DNA from: Temnothorax longispinosus
Lineage: Eukaryota; Arthropoda; Insecta; Hymenoptera; Formicidae
Length of the DNA: 64,000 nucleotides
Reading direction: 5' to 3'
NCBI RefSeq assembly: GCF_030848805.1
Contig: NC_092364.1
Span: 310,001 to 374,000 of the forward strand
Positions 24,342 to 36,788 of the stretch are shown here, piece after piece. A program made the position numbers and the translations under genes. Under the pieces are notes generated by a model. That model made no database searches and was not told where the DNA came from. It worked only from the letters and a program-made list of their open reading frames with translations. How positions within the stretch are numbered: the stretch's first letter is position 1; the number at the start of each line of letters is the position of its first letter.

Positions 24342-27300
24342 CGTGTATTTCTGTGTGACGCACAAATCTTTAATTAATATTTGTAAATTCAATATATTTT
24401 CAGGTATAGAAAAGCATATTGGCTTCAACAGAGAAGATTTTGAATCGTCTCCTTTGCTTGGCGAGAGTTTGACCACCGCGATCATTAGTTCCACGAAGAT
24501 TGGCTGTTTAATCTCCGGCTGTTTGGGCAGAGTAATAATTTGGCAGAACGATGGTTCCATCGGATGGATCAGTACACCCATCGACGAGAACATGACGATC
24601 ACACATTTGGCTTTGTTGGAACCCACGGACGACCCTAGACCTTTTTATTACTTATGGGTAGTGTTTCAGGACGACATGTCAAAAGCACCGCCGATATTGC
24701 GAATGTACGCCATGCAATTTGAAAGGAAATACTGTGACAGAGAGATAAACTTGTACTTCAGTCTAGAAGATGATCCCAGCTTGAAGTTTGAATCGGAGCT
24801 GAACGAAGGAGACAAGGTCGTCGGTTTGTGTAGCGTTGAGAGAGAGTCCAATCCGGAGCAGACTGAATCGGTCACTAGAAGAGGCGAGGATAATCTACTG
24901 CTCATCGCCACTAACGACATAGTATATCTGTTCGATCTGAATCAATGGTACAAAGAGCAAATGCCGCACACCATCAGCGAGTGTCAGAATCCAAACAGCA
25001 TATTGGCAACGTATCGTACACGAACGGACGCGAAAGGTGAGGGAGACGGTCATGTTATAGGTTTCACATATATCCCGCAAAGTTTACAAGAGTTCTCCAG
25101 CAATGGCCCGAGCTCGCCCGAGGAACTCTTCTACCCCAACTCCTTATCACTCGAATGGGTGGAGTTGAACTCGACGAAACTGACGTTCTGGATGACACGT
25201 GGCATTCAGACCGACTTGCTACGTGAGATAGCTACGGCGGGTCCAGTCGTCTTGATACAACCGTTTGAAACGTTTCACAGATGTCTTTCGGTCGGCCTGG
25301 TGCCGTTCAATTCGGAATTCTCGTTTGCTAGCGATCAGAATGCGCAACGAGAGATGTTGCTGTCGCTCTGTTTGGAACAGCGGTGGTCCACTTTTCTGAT
25401 AAAATGCGCCATGGAGTGGTCGGACGGTAGTGCTTCTTACTTATATCCCACTTTCCTCAAGTGGGCCGTCCAGCGAGCTTCTACGATAAAAATTCTCGCG
25501 GATCGGCTCTGCATTCCTCTATTCGATCAGTCAGGCATTAGCATCGGCGAAACTGACGTGAAAACCTTGCGGTTTTGCTCGCAGCAATTGGAATGTTTGT
25601 CCAATGTAGTGGGCAAATTGCCGTCCGCGGCGGTAGACTTGATGAAGCAACAAAGGACGTTGAGACGCGTATCTACGTATTTCCAAGTACTCCTTTGGTT
25701 CTACGACGTGGGACTGTTGCCCGAGACGCACGATTTGGAGGAGGAGAAGAATGAGGAGAAAGCGGCGGTGGCAACAGAGGCAGAGGCAGAGGCGGAGGCG
25801 CAGGCGCAGGCCGAGGAAGAAGAAAAACAAGAAGAAGAAGAAGAGGAGAAGGTTGCGCTGTCTATCTCCCTAGCGCTAAGAGTGCCTTACCCCTACGAGA
25901 AGCTTTCGATGCTTTATAAAGAGAAACGAGCACAATTTTTGAACAACAGTGACAGCGATAGCAAAAACGAGCAAGACTTGTTTATTGACGAGCTGATAAC
26001 GCGCGAGTGTTCCATATTGAAAGCACAGTGGGAAAGAGAGGGTGGCATCGTCACGCGTGGCTGCTATCCACCGCCATCGTTGCAATCTTTACTACGATCT
26101 TATTTAACCGATTGTCATCAGACGGAAGCAAAGGAGATCAGTTGCAGACATCAGATCACAATTTATCTCCTGATGGACCTGGCTATGCTGCTGCAGCGGC
26201 TGTATCCCGCGGTGAAACAGCTGATCAAATATCCGTCCGCGTTCATGATGAGCCCCAGCCTCATCAAGCTCACTCAGGCATTCTGGTTGCTCGATCACGA
26301 AAATTATCAGGAATTCCTCGACACAATGACTGGCCAGTTAGTCTGCGACTCCGATATCAAGGATTGGCACCACCGGCTAATATTGCGCACCTTGGTGCGT
26401 AATAATCAACACAAACTGGCGCTAGTATATCTTCGCGTGAGGAAACCTCCCCTGTCCTCTATCGAGGAGCAAGGTATGGCCATGAGTCTCTCGGTGGAGC
26501 ACGGTCTGCTACAGTCCGCTTTCCACTGTCGGCCACCCTGCCACTACGAACAACTGCTAACCAGCTTCTTCCGAGCGTGCAGGAGATACAATAAGCTCGA
26601 TGAAATTCTGCATTTAGTGCTGGACTCGGAGGAAGAGGAGGTGTTGGTCAAGTTTCTCGAAGAGAACAAGATGGAAGATTTGCGTTTGTTGTACTATTTA
26701 CAACGATGCCGTTACACAGAAGTAATTGACGGAAGTTATCCGATCCGGCAGTACCAGTCGAACCTGGTCAAAGACGTGCAGTCGACTACGAGCAGTATTC
26801 TCGGCGCGTACGAAATGACCTTGCCCGATGTCGCGAAACAATTCTCCATGCGTGCGGCCATGACAAATTCGGACGCGGATCTGAAGGCGCGCTATTCCAG
26901 ACCGATGTCACATCGCAAGAGCCACGACAGGTCGCGGAGTATATATGAAACGGCCATCACGAAGGCCAGAGAGACCTATGTACGAGGAGAGAAGTGTCAG
27001 ATCCCGTTTGTCAGTGCGCCCTGCACGTCCTTGAGACTCAACAATTACGGCGTAAACATGAACTGTGTGTTGTTCCCGACGCTGTTGCGTAAAAGTCGCG
27101 GCAAACGCACGGTTGATCAGATTTACAAGGAGGACGAAGAGGACGACATGTCGGAAGGCATAAAACGCCGGAAACTATCGGACGGGAATGTCTCACCGAG
27201 TAAACGAGTTTCGAGAGAATTGGGAGTTTTAGGATTTCAGGAGACTTTCGAGACGCCTCTGGTAAAGCGCAAGCCTAATATTTCCACGAGCAAGGATCGC

Positions 27301-30300
27301 GTTCCGGAGACACCGCAATCGATTTTGAAGATTAGACAACTCGTAAGAAGCTCGACGTCTCCTACCGCGACGTTCCAAGCAAAGGAGGCCACCGATAGAT
27401 TGTCCGAGAGGGAGAGGAAAGTCAATAGACAGATACGATTTAACATCAATCAGTCCAAGAAAGCTTTAGTGTATGAGGAAGAGGAAGAGGAAGAGAAGGA
27501 GAAGGAGGCAAGAGGACAAGGGGAGGAAGAGGAACAGGACGAAAGTGAGACTGATGTTTCCCTCGAAGCAAGCTGGAAAGAAGCGAGTAACGATGCGCTT
27601 TTCAGTCCAAACGCGAATAAGTCAGCGTATTGCGAAAGCGCAGTTTTGAGTGATGGTAGCAGTACCTCCGGTAAGATTTCGTGCTACGCCCGTCCGCGAC
27701 CCAGCCTCAGAACAAGTGCCTTAAAATCGTCCGTACAAGTGCCACAGGAATTTTGTGCCAAGAAAGCGAGTGGCTCGTCCGCAAACTTGTCCGCAGCGAT
27801 CTCGTCGACCGAAGAGATGACGAAGCAGCCGTTTGTCTCAGGTACACCGAGGAGAGGTAGCTCGTTATTGTCGGCCTCCGTCTACTCGACCACTGTACTG
27901 TCCTCCGATAGCAGCGTCGACATTAGCTGCCCAAGGAGATCGGGACGCATCAGTCCGTCGCAATGGAGATCGTCTACGGAAAGAGATGGCAGGGATAAAT
28001 TTGCCATTTCGTCTACTCCACTAACGAAGATTATAATTTCTCAAACGTCCGTTAGTGACAAGCGAGCGATGGAAGTGGACGACGTGAATAACGCGTACGA
28101 GGTAGAGGAAGATTTTAACGTTCTAAGCGAATCCAACAGACCCGAGTACGTCGAACGATCTGGTTGCGGTGGGAGCGATCTCGCTCCAGAAGTGGAACAA
28201 AGAGATGCTTTAGACAAGGTCGTAGAGAGCAAGATGCGACAGAGCCGATTCAATAATGGAAGAATCGCGAGGGAAGATAGTCCGAGTTTACGAGAAAAAA
28301 ATTACGAGATGCCCGCACTCGACGAATTTGAGAAGGTCGCGGAATCGAGTCCGATCTTTTCGGATGAGTCTGACGAGGAGGAGCTACTTGGATTTCCAAA
28401 CGATGAGGAGCGAGACAATGACGAGCACGAGGAGACGTTCGAGAGTCTAGCCACGATTCTGGAAGACGCGCAGATGCATTTGGACAGCCAAGTTTCTGCT
28501 TCTTGTTCGTTTCACGAGACTTGGAATCCAGAATACGAGGCCGAAGCAACGTGCAGCGTGACGAAACCTAACGGCTTGCAGGAGTTGCAAGAATCGGTGC
28601 GGGTGATGGGTGATGTTGATTTGACCGACGACGATTCTGCGAATAGCAGAGCTGTGACCCCGGTAGTACTCGATGATGAAGCGGATAATAGCAGCAAAGA
28701 GGAGACGCATTCGATGCCGATTGTTCATTCGGAGCGTACATTGTACGACATGTCGAATATTACAGACGACGAGTCCGATTCTAGTAGTCCTGGAGAAACT
28801 CAAGAACCAAAAGCGGAAAACGGTAGATATTCCAATTTACAAAAACCCCATGTGATGCGGAATAAAGTCCAAGTGGAGAAGAACTGTGAATCCGATGAGA
28901 AGAACCGGAAGGCAGATAGGAGAGAAAGCGTTCCGAAGAGAGACCTCGCCGAGACTTTACCGGGGCTCGACGTCGCGGTCCATGACGAGTCCAACAAAAT
29001 TTTTTCGAGCTATATAAAACTATGTAAAGTAGACAGCGGTAGGATCGAGGTATCGGCCGAGGGGACGGCCGAGGAGAGGAAGCTGTCGGGTCGAGAAACT
29101 CAAAGTTTCTCAAAGAAAAGTGAGAGGAATGAAATTCAAGAGACGGCAGACATTTCCGAATCCGTGCGTATGACTAGATCACGTAGAGCAGGTTCGACAG
29201 CAAAAGATACGTTGGATACCTCATCGGCGCGGCAAGTAGAGTCGGAGAAAGTCACCCGCTCACGTCTACGAAGAGCGAGTTCAATGACTAAGGACTCTCC
29301 ATCGCGAAATACCTTGGAGATATCTTCGCATCGACTACAAAGCGCGGACGCTGGGAAACTTGCGCGATCGCGAGAACCGATTCACGAGACGACTCTGGCC
29401 ACGCTAAGATTGCCAACGGATCGTTCGTTGCAGGAAGCGGACTTGGGAAAATTGTCGCGTTCGAGGAGAGCGAGTTCGGCGGCGAAAGAGACGAGGGTAA
29501 GCTCTCCATTGGGAAAATTACGTGGCCGAAGAGCGAGCTCTCTCGCGAAGGACGTGCTAATGAGCTCGGTGACGATGGACGAGAGTGTTGAGCCGCGAGG
29601 TTCAGAAAACGTTGACGCGCCGGACGCGCGACCGTCCGCGTCAGCGAGAAGAGGTCGCAGATGTACGTCCGTGACGATGGAGATGCCGCGGCCAGCCGAG
29701 ACGAAAAACAGCGACTCCGAGAGCGTCAAGGACGAGCAGCTACCTGTGAGGAGAAGCACGAGACTCGCTTCTTTCACGAAGAAAGAATTATCGGCGGACG
29801 CCCCAGTAGGAGCGGCTGATTGGACTGAGAGGACGCTCACGAGCGACGACGAAGAAGGCGAGAACGCGAACAAGAGGTCTTTGCGGCGTGTGAGAAAGTT
29901 TTCGGTGTCGTCCGATACCGATGCCGCAACGACCAACAGGTCATTGAGGTCGTCCACGAGAGATTGGGATGAGGATCAGCGTTCGAAGGAGCCGAGCGCT
30001 GTTAAAGTTATCGCTAACCGTAAACGCGGCAGTTCGGTACCTAAGGAGATGACGGCGCAGCCCGTAGGCTCGCGGCGACGTAGGTCCGGTAGTGTCATGA
30101 AAGAAACCATCCCGGAGGTCGCCGAGCCTCTGGGGGAGAGGGAGGAGTCGGAGAGACGACCGGGACCCGACGAGACCGGGACGTCCGCCGCTAGGAATGT
30201 CGAGAAGATTGTCGGTAGATTAACGACAAGCACGCGCGCTCGAAGCGCGTCGGTACTGTCCGTACCGGAGGAATTGGAGGAGATCTTGAGTCCGCCGTTG

Positions 30301-30732
30301 AGGGAGACGAGATCCACCAGGAAGAAGGCTGTGCAAAGTAACGCCAGAGAAAGAAGAGCGTCCAGCGCCGATGTGATACGCACGGAGATGAAGAGGAGGG
30401 TCAGAAATGTTGATGCGACAAGTCGCGCGGTGGTGTCGCCGATAGCGGAAGAGTTTGCGGAAATGAGTGAGGATATGGCAAACCTCGAAAGAGACGAGAA
30501 GGATGGTGTCGTGGATAGCGAAGCCGCCCAGAGTGCTCCTACGCCCAAGAGAAGGGCGGCGTCAGTCACGACGAAGGAGACGAAGAAGGAAGGAACGGTG
30601 AAGCCGAGACGAGGACGAGGTAGACCGCGCAAGACCAGCGTGAGTCAAGAATCCAGTCATCTATTTTCCTTTTCACTACCGGAGAAGACGGACGACGTGC
30701 CATTGGATGAGAAAGGTGAGAAACGGATTTGA
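23067..30732 (+). CDS. AHCTF1: Nucleoporin ELYS (AT-hook transcription factor 1 homologue)
   Basis: ELYS binds chromatin at mitotic exit and recruits the Nup107-160 complex to start nuclear pore assembly. Exons: 23067-23096, 23288-23653, 23785-24082 and 24404-30732. The sum is 7,023 bases, giving about 2,340 residues, the usual family size. The N-terminal ~500 residues match the ELYS beta-propeller (HNATYAWLSYGCHLTVFNAK, FRGVVTSVSQFPAQ). The helical ELYS domain follows, interrupted by an Ala/Glu run at about residues 676-714. The C-terminal half is acidic, Ser-rich and unstructured, then has repeated RRASS-type motifs and an AT-hook-like RRGRGRPRK at ~2299-2307. One exon is 6.3 kb. The 3' end is uncertain: donor-like sites at 30640 and 30716 could splice to a downstream exon, whereas reading through gives a stop at 30732. 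Confidence 0.95.
23124..23131. promoter_or_regulatory. TATCGATA motif (DREF-type site)
   Basis: An exact TATCGATA, the core of the insect DNA replication-related element bound by DREF. It is 28 bases into the first ELYS intron, near the start of a chromatin/cell-cycle gene. Function is inferred only from the match and position. Confidence 0.3.
23160..23210. repeat. Perfect 19-bp inverted repeat, 13-base loop
   Basis: Arms 23160-23178 and 23192-23210 are exact reverse complements (core TATTTTCGGCAC). It is in ELYS intron 1. It may be the stub of a palindromic transposon or an RNA hairpin; no target duplication was seen. Confidence 0.85.
24125..24211. mobile_element. Mariner-type foldback MITE in an ELYS intron
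   Basis: 87 bp, palindromic, flanked by TA on both sides (24123-24124 and 24212-24213), as expected of Tc1/mariner insertions. The two ends read TTAGGTTGGCCAAT and TTAGATTGGCCAAT, both followed by AAGT(T/C)CGTGCGGTTTTTT. This resembles mariner terminal repeats. There is essentially no interior, so it is a non-autonomous derivative. Confidence 0.85.
24296..24346. repeat. GT microsatellite in an ELYS intron
   Basis: About 25 GT units with GC interruptions near the end, just upstream of the large ELYS exon (acceptor at 24402-24403). Confidence 0.95.
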
Positions 30733-31242
30733 GAGAATAGACCCGCTCTCGCCAAGTGAATGGTCTTACGCCGCGCCGCAGGAAACGCTCTATAAATATC
30801 GTAACAAACGGAATTTTTTATCGACATCGAATCTCTTATCGCTTGAGAGTTGCTTTCAGAAATTACATTGTAAATTATCTTTTGAATTCTCTCTCCTTTC
30901 CGTAATAGATTTCTGTTTTTAGTCAACTCTTTGCACACAATGTACATACAACTAAATAGAACTTGTCGATCGATTAGTATAATACGATGGGACGTAACTC
31001 CATTCGCTTGTCGAATAGCAGGTATTCAAATATCGAACACGGTTTGATGAAATCGTGGTCTTCAATTTACAGACATTGGGGAAGTCCCGAATTATGTGTT
31101 CTCACCGCCCCAAACCAGATCTAAAAACATTTCTTCAAACCAACATCGTAGGTTGTAATTCATTAATTGATTTGACACAATCGCTCTTCTCTCATCGCTG
31201 TGTTCTCTCATAAGCTTTAATCATTTTTATTTCATCTCTACC

Positions 31243-31294
31243 AGAGAGAGAAAGAGAGAGAGAGAGGGAGAGAGAGAAAGAGAGAGAGAGAAAG
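31243..31294. repeat. GA-rich simple repeat
   Basis: About 52 bases of AG dinucleotides with occasional extra A or G, downstream of ELYS. Confidence 0.9.
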
Positions 31295-33004
31295 ATATAC
31301 AAGTTGGCTTATACTCTATGTTTTTTCCACAGAAAAATAAGCTCCTTCATACCGAGTTCTCATCAAGGAAAACAACGGCTCACTATCCAGAAACCTCATG
31401 GCATCGTCGAATCCGGCCGTTACGGACGTTTAGTCATAAATACCTTTGGATCACGATTTCGGAAAAGATTCGTTGTATCTAAAAGATACAAAAGCACAAC
31501 AGATTAAAACTGGAAACTTCCCGGGAGTTCTGGCGTATCTATCGCCCACATTTTGGATTTGTCAATCTTTCAATACGCCTGTAAATTGATTTCACATATT
31601 TTTTTTGTAGCCGCAACATTTTTCTTTCTCAATATAAGCTAATATGATGATTACGCGTGCTTCTATCAATTAAAACGGTACGGCTCATCACCCTTTGCAA
31701 AACATTAGTTTTTGACACTTATACTAGGCGCGAATTCAAAGAAATATTAGGAAACGTCACATACGTAAAAGTTATTGACCAGTTACAGCGTCTATATTCT
31801 ATTCTGGTAAAAATATAGTACAAAGTATTGAGTTTTTTTCTTTTTCTAATTAGAATATATTTTAAGACTTTGTCACATGGTGGGAGATAATCGACAGAGA
31901 TATCTGGAATATAAGCTAATATGATGTTGAGATTATCTAGGAGAAGTACTTTCTTTTCTTTTTTTTTTTTCTTTTTTTTTCGATAACACGTAGGAGATTC
32001 TCTTGAATAATCTGTAAAGTTTTAAAGATTGTTTTTATCAAAGATTTGTAAACCTGCATAATTGAATCAAATTACATTATATATGTTTTTGTTGCATAGA
32101 AAAGATTATTGGGTTTTACCCAATCTCAGATGTATCGCGTTATTTCTACATCGATGCACAAGTTGACAAGTGTACAGAGATATGGCTACGAATGTCACGT
32201 AAAAAATGTATTCTAATGATAAACTATCATTGAAAAATGTGCTATATCAAATACTTTTGGCACATATACACCCGCGTGCGCGCGCACTCTCTGACCATTA
32301 CAATAGTATTCATTCCGTTTACACGTACATTTTTTTAAGATATCTACTGTCAGTAGTCACTTTTTTTACGTTAAGATTTCGTCTGGATTTTCATTTTGTA
32401 GCACAAGATACTTTGCTACAAACACTTTACATATAATATAGCACATCCCTCTACAATATTTTCGACAAGAAGGCAATGTATCATATCTTTGTAAATAATT
32501 TATTAACATACTCATGTATAGTTGTATTGATACAATAAATGTAAAAGGTAATATATGATAGTATTAAACGAGAGAAAACTCCACTCACCACAAATAACGC
32601 ATAATTGTTACAAAAGGAATTCATATATTCTAATGGAATATCGCTTGGAAAAACTATCAATAGAGATTCTTATTCTTTTGAACACAGTCCTTATACAAGT
32701 TAGTAAATAATACATTGTACATACAATAAATCCATGTACATCCTTTATATAATGACAGAGAATTAATAATAAATAAATTCTAAGCGCTTCATAGATGTGT
32801 TATTTAAAAATTACAAGTAATTAAAGAGATTTTTTTCCTTTTCTTTTCTTTCTGGAAGGAAAATGTAACGACCGTACCCTTCGTAACACAATTCTGCATT
32901 CTAATACTTCTCTTCGATATATTATAATTGACAATATACCTAAACATTTTAGAAACTTGCTCTTATCGTGTTTCATAGTTTAGAAAACATTGCAGTACGT
33001 AAAA

Positions 33005-33169
33005 TGCCCGTATCACTAGCGATTGACGATTGCGTTTACCTTTGCGTTTACGTATTTTGACTAATCAGAACGGAAATCGCGAATCGCACGCGCCAGCAGC
33101 TACTTTCTGATTGAAGAGAAGTAAACGTAAACGTAGACGCAATTGCCAATCGCTAGTGTGACACGGGCA
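33005..33169. mobile_element. TGCCCGTATCAC-family palindromic MITE, copy 1
   Basis: 165 bp with imperfect inverted arms. The left end starts TGCCCGTATCACTAGCGATTG and the right end mirrors it (TGCCCGTGTCACACTAGCGATTG on the other strand). The core contains the GAACGGAAATCGCGAATCGC segment. Flanks AAA/TAA are an imperfect 3-bp duplication. No open frame. Its central segment is the reverse complement of the centre of copy 2, so the copies lie in opposite orientation. Confidence 0.9.
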
Positions 33170-33433
33170 TAAGACTCGTTCGACCTAGATCTTTACACAT
33201 ACGTAATGCGTACATATGTGTTCACATTTTCTTTATCAACTTTATTAACTTTTTTCTAAAGGGCAACATTAAAGTGTTATCTTTGGCAGTGTTGTCATTT
33301 TTTACGTTCTACCTTACTAACTACAAAAGAATTTTAAGTAGGCGCGATTTATTATCAAATTAAGCACGCATGCTATAAAGAACCCTTGTAGCAGTGATAA
33401 ATATGTGTAGCGGAAACATATGATTATATTTTA

Positions 33434-33603
33434 TGCCCGTATCACACTAGCGATTGGCGATTACGTCTACGTTTGCGTTTACGTCTCTTGACCATTCAGA
33501 AAGTAGCTGCTGGCGCGTGCGATTCGCGATTTCCGTTCTGATTGGTCAAAAGACGTAGACGCAAACGTAAACGCAATCACCAATCGCTAGTGTGATACGG
33601 GCA
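33434..33603. mobile_element. TGCCCGTATCAC-family palindromic MITE, copy 2
   Basis: 170 bp, ends TGCCCGTATCACACTAGCGA in inverted orientation, flanked on both sides by TTA (33431-33433 and 33604-33606), a 3-bp target duplication of the type made by PIF/Harbinger transposases. It lies 264 bases from copy 1, inverted relative to it. Confidence 0.92.
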
Positions 33604-33985
33604 TTAGAAGAGCAAGTTTGAACGTATCGAAAACACGAGAGATTCTTTTAAACGTACTCACTTAACTAAACAATAAAGAATGCGTTGGAAAAAAGTTTTT
33701 ACAATTTTTCAATCTTTCATAATCTGCTCATGCGTTTCAATTACACACTGTATCATCTGACCCATCTATGGGCAAATTATGAAATTTTATGATGAACTCT
33801 TGCAGTGTATAAGTATTTGTACACCGTCATTGCTTACTCGTTACATATAAATGCATCAAGTTGAAAAATATATGTTACAAATCGTTCTCTTATTGTCTAA
33901 GATATCTTTTTGCTTTTATTCTATGCTAAAAATGTCGAAAATTTGAACACTGAGAAGCGTGTTAACATTAAAAATAATATTTATA

Positions 33986-33997
33986 CCCCCCCCCCCC
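33986..33997. repeat. Poly-C run (12)
   Basis: Twelve consecutive C in AT-rich sequence. Such runs are rare in this window, and their length is often mis-called by sequencing. Confidence 0.9.
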
Positions 33998-34521
33998 AGT
34001 GCTACCAAGAAATGTAACAAGAAAATCGAGGACGGTACAATCTATCCCTTCGGATATCAGCAATTGTAATCTCGTGTGTATATATATATGTATATAGTGT
34101 ATATATGTATATGAGTAATTCATTAATTTTTGAAGTTAAGGCTCTTAAATTCCTTTAAATGCCCTTAAAAGGCACATTATACTTTGTGCAATGTATGGCA
34201 GTACATTGGTTTACATCATCACGTAATATGGCAATATATTCTATTAATATGAATAATCGTAAAATCTTGAAATTCACACACACGTTTTGCGAAAGTACAT
34301 GCAAATATATTAAATAAATGTATTATCAATATTGCTCAATACGTAACAAAATTGCATCTCTTTATAGGCCGTTATTCATAGTCAGATCTTATATATATAT
34401 AGCTATAGACAGACTTAAGAAATAAATATTTACTAATTTATGCCATCGTTTGATGGTAATGAGAAAAAGTCGAATTTTTAAATAAAAAATACCTCTCTCT
34501 CTCCACCCCCCCTCAAAACTT

Positions 34522-36788
34522 TTACTGATGCTTACACCCGTCTTTAACTCGCCGTTTATGCTTTTCCTCATGCGCGTTAGACGGTGATTGAGCCTGATTT
34601 CGTCGTTGGCCTTGAATCGGCATGTAACACGGTACCTCATCCGTCATTAGCTCCTGTGGTGGCGTCGGCAAAACGTAAGTGGGGCTTATCGTGCTGCTCG
34701 AGCTGCTCGAGGTACCTCGATGAACATGGTAAGTAGGATCAATAATGGCTGCGACATTTGTCATTTCTCGCATTGTGTCAACGGTGTCTAGCGTCTGGAT
34801 TTCCTCGGGATCCGAATACTGAGAATAATTGGCAGAATAACGGCCTCGATTCTTGATCGACACAGTCTTCAAGTCCAGCCTGTCTGGTCTTTGAGGTCGT
34901 TCCGTGAGATTCTGTTCATCTGCCTGTTGCTGTTGTTGTTGTTGCAGTTGCAGACGCTCCCGCTCTAGCTTCTTCTGCCTTGCCCTCTCTCGCGCTTTAC
35001 GAGCTTTCGTACGCTCCTTCTCCTGAAGCATTCGCGCCAATTCAGCATCCTGCGCCTCCATCGCCAATTTTTGGTCCAACATTAATCGCTCGTCTTCTGG
35101 ATCGTCGTGATCTTCTTCTTCTTCTTGTTGCAACTTCTTCGCCAGTTCCTGTCGTTAAAAAAAAAACCGATTTTTAACATTTACATTTTCACGCTAGCAA
35201 CGTGTCTCTTTTTTTCTCAAATGAACAAAGATATACGTACGTACGTACGTGCGTACGTGCGTATTTTTTGCTTTCAAGGGTTTCATTAACCGCAAAATAT
35301 CATGGTTACCTCATCCTTTTCTTCTTGCATACGTTTCTCAAACTCTCGCTGCATAGCTTCATCTCCTAATCTCAGTTGTAATCTCATCCTTTCTTGCACG
35401 TCGCGCTCTCTCTGTCTCTCCTCTCGCTCCAGAGATAGGGCAATCTGCCTCGCAACAAGCGCGTCTCTTTCTTCCCTTTGCAAAAGAAAAAATAAATAAA
35501 TAACTAAGTAAATATAAGAAAAGAAAAGAAAAATAAAAGAAAACGATCTTTTAAAAGGCACAATGACATCTCGTACGAAATAATCTCTATCTTTAAACGA
35601 TACAAATCGTACTAACTGTTGTTGAACGTAAGTTTGATATCTCAGTGCTTCCAATTCCTGTTCGACTCTGGCTCGCGGCAAATCTTCTCTCACCTGTGCA
35701 TTACGCGTTTTGTTGCCGGTGTAATGTTCCTTGACTACGAATCATAAGAAAAATAAAAAAATTATACGTTAAGATAAGTCTCTTACAGGTATTAATATAG
35801 CATACCGATACCGATAGATACAGATATCTCGTACGCGCAAAACATTCAAATCCTCTTTCGAGCCTCTACAATCTCTACATCTTGGACACGAAACGTTATC
35901 CTATTTTTTATCACGTATATACGTTTACGTTTATATCCTTTTCTCCCTTCGATACATACTCTCCTCGTGGCACAAAACTCGTCAGAGTCACCTCAAGCTG
36001 CACCACAGAGTTTTAATAAGGTTTACGTTCTTTTCTTTTTTTCCGTGACACGCATAATGTCACGTTTTTCAGATGAATTCCATACGTTCGATCAATAAAG
36101 AAAACTCGATCAGTCCTCCAGGGTCCAGAGCCGCCAGAGCGACCGATCGTCAGGCACACACACGCACGCACACACAGTCTTAGGACGACCCTGCCCTGCA
36201 CGAATCTCCCTTCGACACACATACATCCGCACCAAGGTGGAAAGGTGGAAAATTTACGAAAATTGTTACGTACTTTCTTCATCCTGAAGTCGATAGGCCA
36301 GTGCCCCGTCCTCGTGCACCAGCCATTCGCGGCACACTGCAAAATCGCACCAATTCACATTACGTTTTGCGTTACGAATGCCAATGTGATGACTAATCGT
36401 GAAACGAGTAACGAGATCCGCGTATGCGAACTCGCGCGGGTCTCGTCATTCCGTTATTTACGCTTTCGCTTAGATTGTCGGGTTCCCACGTTTGAACTTT
36501 AATGCTTTGAACTGAAATACTTGTATGGAAACGTGAAAAGAAGAATGAAGTTAAGGAAAGACTGAGCGTGCGCGCGTAAGGGTTATTTAGAATTTAGATA
36601 GAGAGTCAACAAGCTTACAGAGAATTTCGTACATCTCACGGATCTCACGAGAGAATCACGAGAGAATCACGAGAGAAGCGGGCATACCACGTGTGGGAGC
36701 GGGCAGTGAAAAACCTTCAAGTTCTCTCACCTTCGTTTACACGACCCGCCTTCGGCAGCGTGTCGGAACTTAGCACAGATTTTGCCAT
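34522..36788 (-). CDS. CCDC50: Coiled-coil domain-containing protein 50
   Basis: Cytoplasmic coiled-coil protein; mammalian CCDC50 (Ymer) binds ubiquitin and acts in EGF/NF-kB signalling and selective autophagy. Five exons: 36788-36731, 36336-36274, 35734-35617, 35475-35310 and 35148-34522. They sum to 1,032 bases and give 343 residues in frame. The N-terminal family domain is plain: VCREWLVHEDGALAYRLQDE, then KEHYTGNKTRNAQVREDLPR, matching the vertebrate layout in order and spacing. The middle is charged coiled coil (RQIALSLEREERQRERD, ELAKKLQQEEEEDHDD, AELARMLQEKERTKARK) with a short poly-Gln. The tail is Ser/Pro-rich. Exon 3 uses a weak GTTAGT donor. The start exon was chosen because it alone supplies an ATG, a GTGAGA donor and the right phase. 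Confidence 0.9.
35234..35263. repeat. TACG/TGCG tetranucleotide repeat
   Basis: Self-complementary TACG units (with TGCG variants) in a 161-bp CCDC50 intron. Confidence 0.85.

Larger units (their letters stand above)
30733..34521. other. Spacer between convergent ELYS and CCDC50
   Basis: 3.8 kb, AT-rich, with probable 3' UTRs from both sides. Noteworthy contents: a strong acceptor-like site at 31321-31332 followed by an open frame to 31507, a GA repeat (31243-31294), two inverted copies of one palindromic MITE (33005-33169 and 33434-33603), and a C12 run (33986-33997). Candidate AATAAA on the + strand lie near 32533 and 32767. No convincing independent gene. Confidence 0.6.

Noticed and set aside
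29976..30632. 218-codon and neighbouring minus-strand frames
   Set aside because: Antisense shadows of the Ser/Arg-rich ELYS exon. Their composition mirrors the GC-rich coding strand and no family is recognisable.
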